Below, piece by piece: positions 62,676-64,000 of a stretch of DNA of 64,000 nt. Every line of letters begins with the position of its first letter. Within the stretch, counting starts at the first letter, position 1. The stretch is from Cupriavidus alkaliphilus. GTDB taxonomy: Bacteria; Pseudomonadota; Gammaproteobacteria; Burkholderiales; Burkholderiaceae. The notes beneath the pieces were generated by a model, which saw only the letters and a list, made by a program, of their open reading frames with translations, ran no database searches and was not told the DNA's origin. The stretch is taken from positions 347,923 through 411,922 of the forward strand of contig NZ_FMAD01000006.1 of the NCBI RefSeq assembly GCF_900094595.1. The letters are read 5' to 3'. Made by a program: the position numbers and the translations under genes.

Positions 62676-63824
62676 ATGCCATCACCGTTCGTTCTGCCCG
62701 TCCTGGCCCTTGCCGTCTGCATGGTCGGGGCAGCAGAGTTCATGCTCGCACCGATGCTGGCCCCGCTCGCCTCGGCCTTCAACACGTCCCCGGCGCATGC
62801 CTCGGGACTGGTCTCGGCCTACGCCTTGTCCTACGCCGCGGCGGCGCCGCTGATGGGTTGGCTCTCGGATCGCGCAGGACGCCGCCGGGTGCTGCTCGCT
62901 GCCATGCTGCTGTTCGCTGTGGATAGCATTGCGCTGACGCTGGTGCCGACACTGCAGGCCGCCATGGCCCTGCGCATCCTGGGCGGCCTGGCCGCTGCCG
63001 CGACCATCCCGACCGTGTTCGCCCTGATCGCCGATCGGATTCCGCAGGCGAGCCAAGCCGGCGCCATGGGTGGCGTCATGCTTGGCATGACGGCGGGGAT
63101 TGCGGCCGGGCCTGCCGTGGCCGGTTTGCTGGCGGAGGCCTGGGGGTGGCGCGCGCCGTTTCTGATGATCGCCGTCAGCTGCCTTGCGGCCTTCGCGGCA
63201 GGCTGGTATGTGATTCCGCGCGATATGCCACACGCCTGCACGACTGAGAAAGCGTCTTCCAACGAGAAGGCAAGCGGCGGCATCTTCCGGCTTCTGCTCG
63301 CAAAAGGCGCCTGGAATGGCAGCGCAGTAGCGGGCTATGTCTTTGCGGGAGAAGTGTTGCGGACGCGATATCAACTGGAGGTAGGAGCCGTCGGCATTGC
63401 CGTTTCCGTATTCGGTCTGGGGCTGGGAATCGGCAATATGCTCGCGGGCCATTTCAGCCGGCGTTACCAGCGCGAAGAGAACACCGTGGTTCTCGCTACC
63501 GTGGTTGTCGCCGCGTCCATGACATTGTTCCTGACGACTGCCGTCGGGCTGCCGCTGGCGCTGGGATGTCTGCTCACCTGGGGAGCTGCGCTGGGTATCG
63601 CGGCACCTGCCAGCACCGCCATGCTCGCGCAAAGCGCCGGTGCCAACAAAGGAAAAGTGCTGGCGGTGTCGGAAAGCGTCAATAACGTGGGGGTGCTGGC
63701 GCTATTACCGGTCGCTGCAAGCGCTTCGACCGCGTACGGTGTCACGCCAGCCGCGGCATTGCTCGGCGGAATCTGCCTGGCTGGTGCCATCGTGGGTGCC
63801 ACGGTACGGCGCCGGCAGCTTTAG
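62676..63824 (+). CDS. MFS transporter (DHA1-like drug/metabolite efflux)
   Basis: The 382-residue protein has 12 helices and the DHA1 marks PLMGWLSDRAGRRRVLLAA after helix 2 and a GxxxGPxxGG-like helix 5 (MTAGIAAGPAVAGLLAEAWG). It is probably a proton-driven exporter. ATG 62676 has GGAG nine bases upstream; the open frame extends to 62619. Parts have lower GC than the neighbours (for example 63640-63750). Confidence 0.85.
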   Translation: MPSPFVLPVLALAVCMVGAAEFMLAPMLAPLASAFNTSPAHASGLVSAYALSYAAAAPLMGWLSDRAGRRRVLLAAMLLFAVDSIALTLVPTLQAAMALRILGGLAAAATIPTVFALIADRIPQASQAGAMGGVMLGMTAGIAAGPAVAGLLAEAWGWRAPFLMIAVSCLAAFAAGWYVIPRDMPHACTTEKASSNEKASGGIFRLLLAKGAWNGSAVAGYVFAGEVLRTRYQLEVGAVGIAVSVFGLGLGIGNMLAGHFSRRYQREENTVVLATVVVAASMTLFLTTAVGLPLALGCLLTWGAALGIAAPASTAMLAQSAGANKGKVLAVSESVNNVGVLALLPVAASASTAYGVTPAAALLGGICLAGAIVGATVRRRQL

Positions 63825-63866
63825 CAAGAAAAATGCGGGCGCTGTCGCGAGCAGCGCCCCAAAGAC

Positions 63867-63901
63867 AAAACCCCTCGCAGCACACGCTGTCGAGGGGTTT
63901 T
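63867..63901. terminator. Bidirectional terminator between the MFS gene and the rRNA operon
   Basis: AAAACCCCTCG (63867-63877) pairs perfectly with CGAGGGGTTTT (63891-63901). Both strands end in a T4 run, so it can stop the plus-strand MFS transcript and the minus-strand rRNA transcript. Confidence 0.88.
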
Positions 63902-63911
63902 GCAGGATAAG

Positions 63912-64000
63912 AGCCTGGCGATGACCTACTTTCACACGGGAATCCGCACTATCATCGGCGCGGAGCTGTTTCACGGTCCTGTTCGGGATGGGAAGGGGTG
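63912..64000 (-). rRNA. rrf: 5S ribosomal RNA (partial, 5' end beyond the window)
   Basis: The reverse complement of the last 89 bases matches the 5S rRNA of beta-proteobacteria: CACCCCTTCCCATCCCGAAC, then GTGAAAC, GCCGATGATAGTGC and the end GTCATCGCCAGGC. About 25 bases of the 5' end are outside the window. An rRNA operon therefore continues to the right, read toward this terminator. Confidence 0.93.

Overview
The window is GC-rich, densely coded DNA that fits a beta-proteobacterium of the Burkholderiaceae, most likely Cupriavidus. Evidence: the System I ccm genes run straight on from nap genes, assimilatory nirBD-nasA has a sigma-54-type promoter, Bug, TRAP and MHS transporters are present, and the last 90 bases are a beta-proteobacterial-looking 5S rRNA on the minus strand. 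The genus call rests on recognition of gene content and protein style, not on a search.

Layout. (1) 1-8176, plus strand: the end of napA, then napB and napC, running with stop/start overlaps into ccmABCDEFGHI. The maturation machinery for c-type haemoproteins sits in the same transcription unit as the nitrate reductase that needs it. (2) 8190-11045: threonine catabolism (SDR-type threonine dehydrogenase plus kbl), divergent from an XRE-cupin regulator. (3) 11091-30923: a complete predicted picolinic acid catabolic island. It holds a molybdenum hydroxylase (PicA), a four-component Rieske oxygenase (PicB), a decarboxylase (PicC), the 2,5-dihydroxypyridine lower pathway (PicD, E, F, G), an MHS symporter, a five-gene Liv-type ABC importer and a MarR-type regulator (PicR). 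Eight perfect and two imperfect copies of the palindrome TCAG-N4-CTGA lie in its promoter regions and almost certainly form the PicR operator set. The chemistry runs picolinate -> 6-hydroxypicolinate -> 3,6-dihydroxypicolinate -> 2,5-dihydroxypyridine -> N-formylmaleamate -> maleamate -> maleate -> fumarate. (4) 31020-39258: mixed metabolic genes: ankyrin protein, nucleoside deaminase, small unknown protein, exported intradiol dioxygenase, a TRAP transporter with an enlarged DctM, and an MFS transporter. (5) 39713-46406: an operon joining an HlyD-like adaptor, a six-hairpin-glycosidase-like exported protein, a BcsA-type glycosyltransferase with an intact c-di-GMP PilZ domain, and an OprM/NodT-type outer-membrane channel with a repeat tail. 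There is no BcsB or BcsC. I read it as a candidate, poorly described exopolysaccharide synthesis and export system, preceded by a leader with two competing hairpins. (6) 46435-50368: a TonB receptor and DUF1624 membrane protein, divergent from a Fur-family regulator, with a near-perfect intrinsic terminator in the receptor leader. (7) 50514-52539: RhtA-like exporter, GNAT protein, HxlR regulator. (8) 52596-61308: nitrate assimilation (transporter, nirB, nirD, FAD oxidoreductase, nasA) behind a sigma-54 promoter and a leader terminator. (9) 61438-63824: Bug-type binding protein and an MFS transporter, then a shared terminator and 5S rRNA.

The island at 11-31 kb and the polysaccharide operon at 39-46 kb are the parts most worth a second look. 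All function calls come from reading motifs and gene order; no database search was run.
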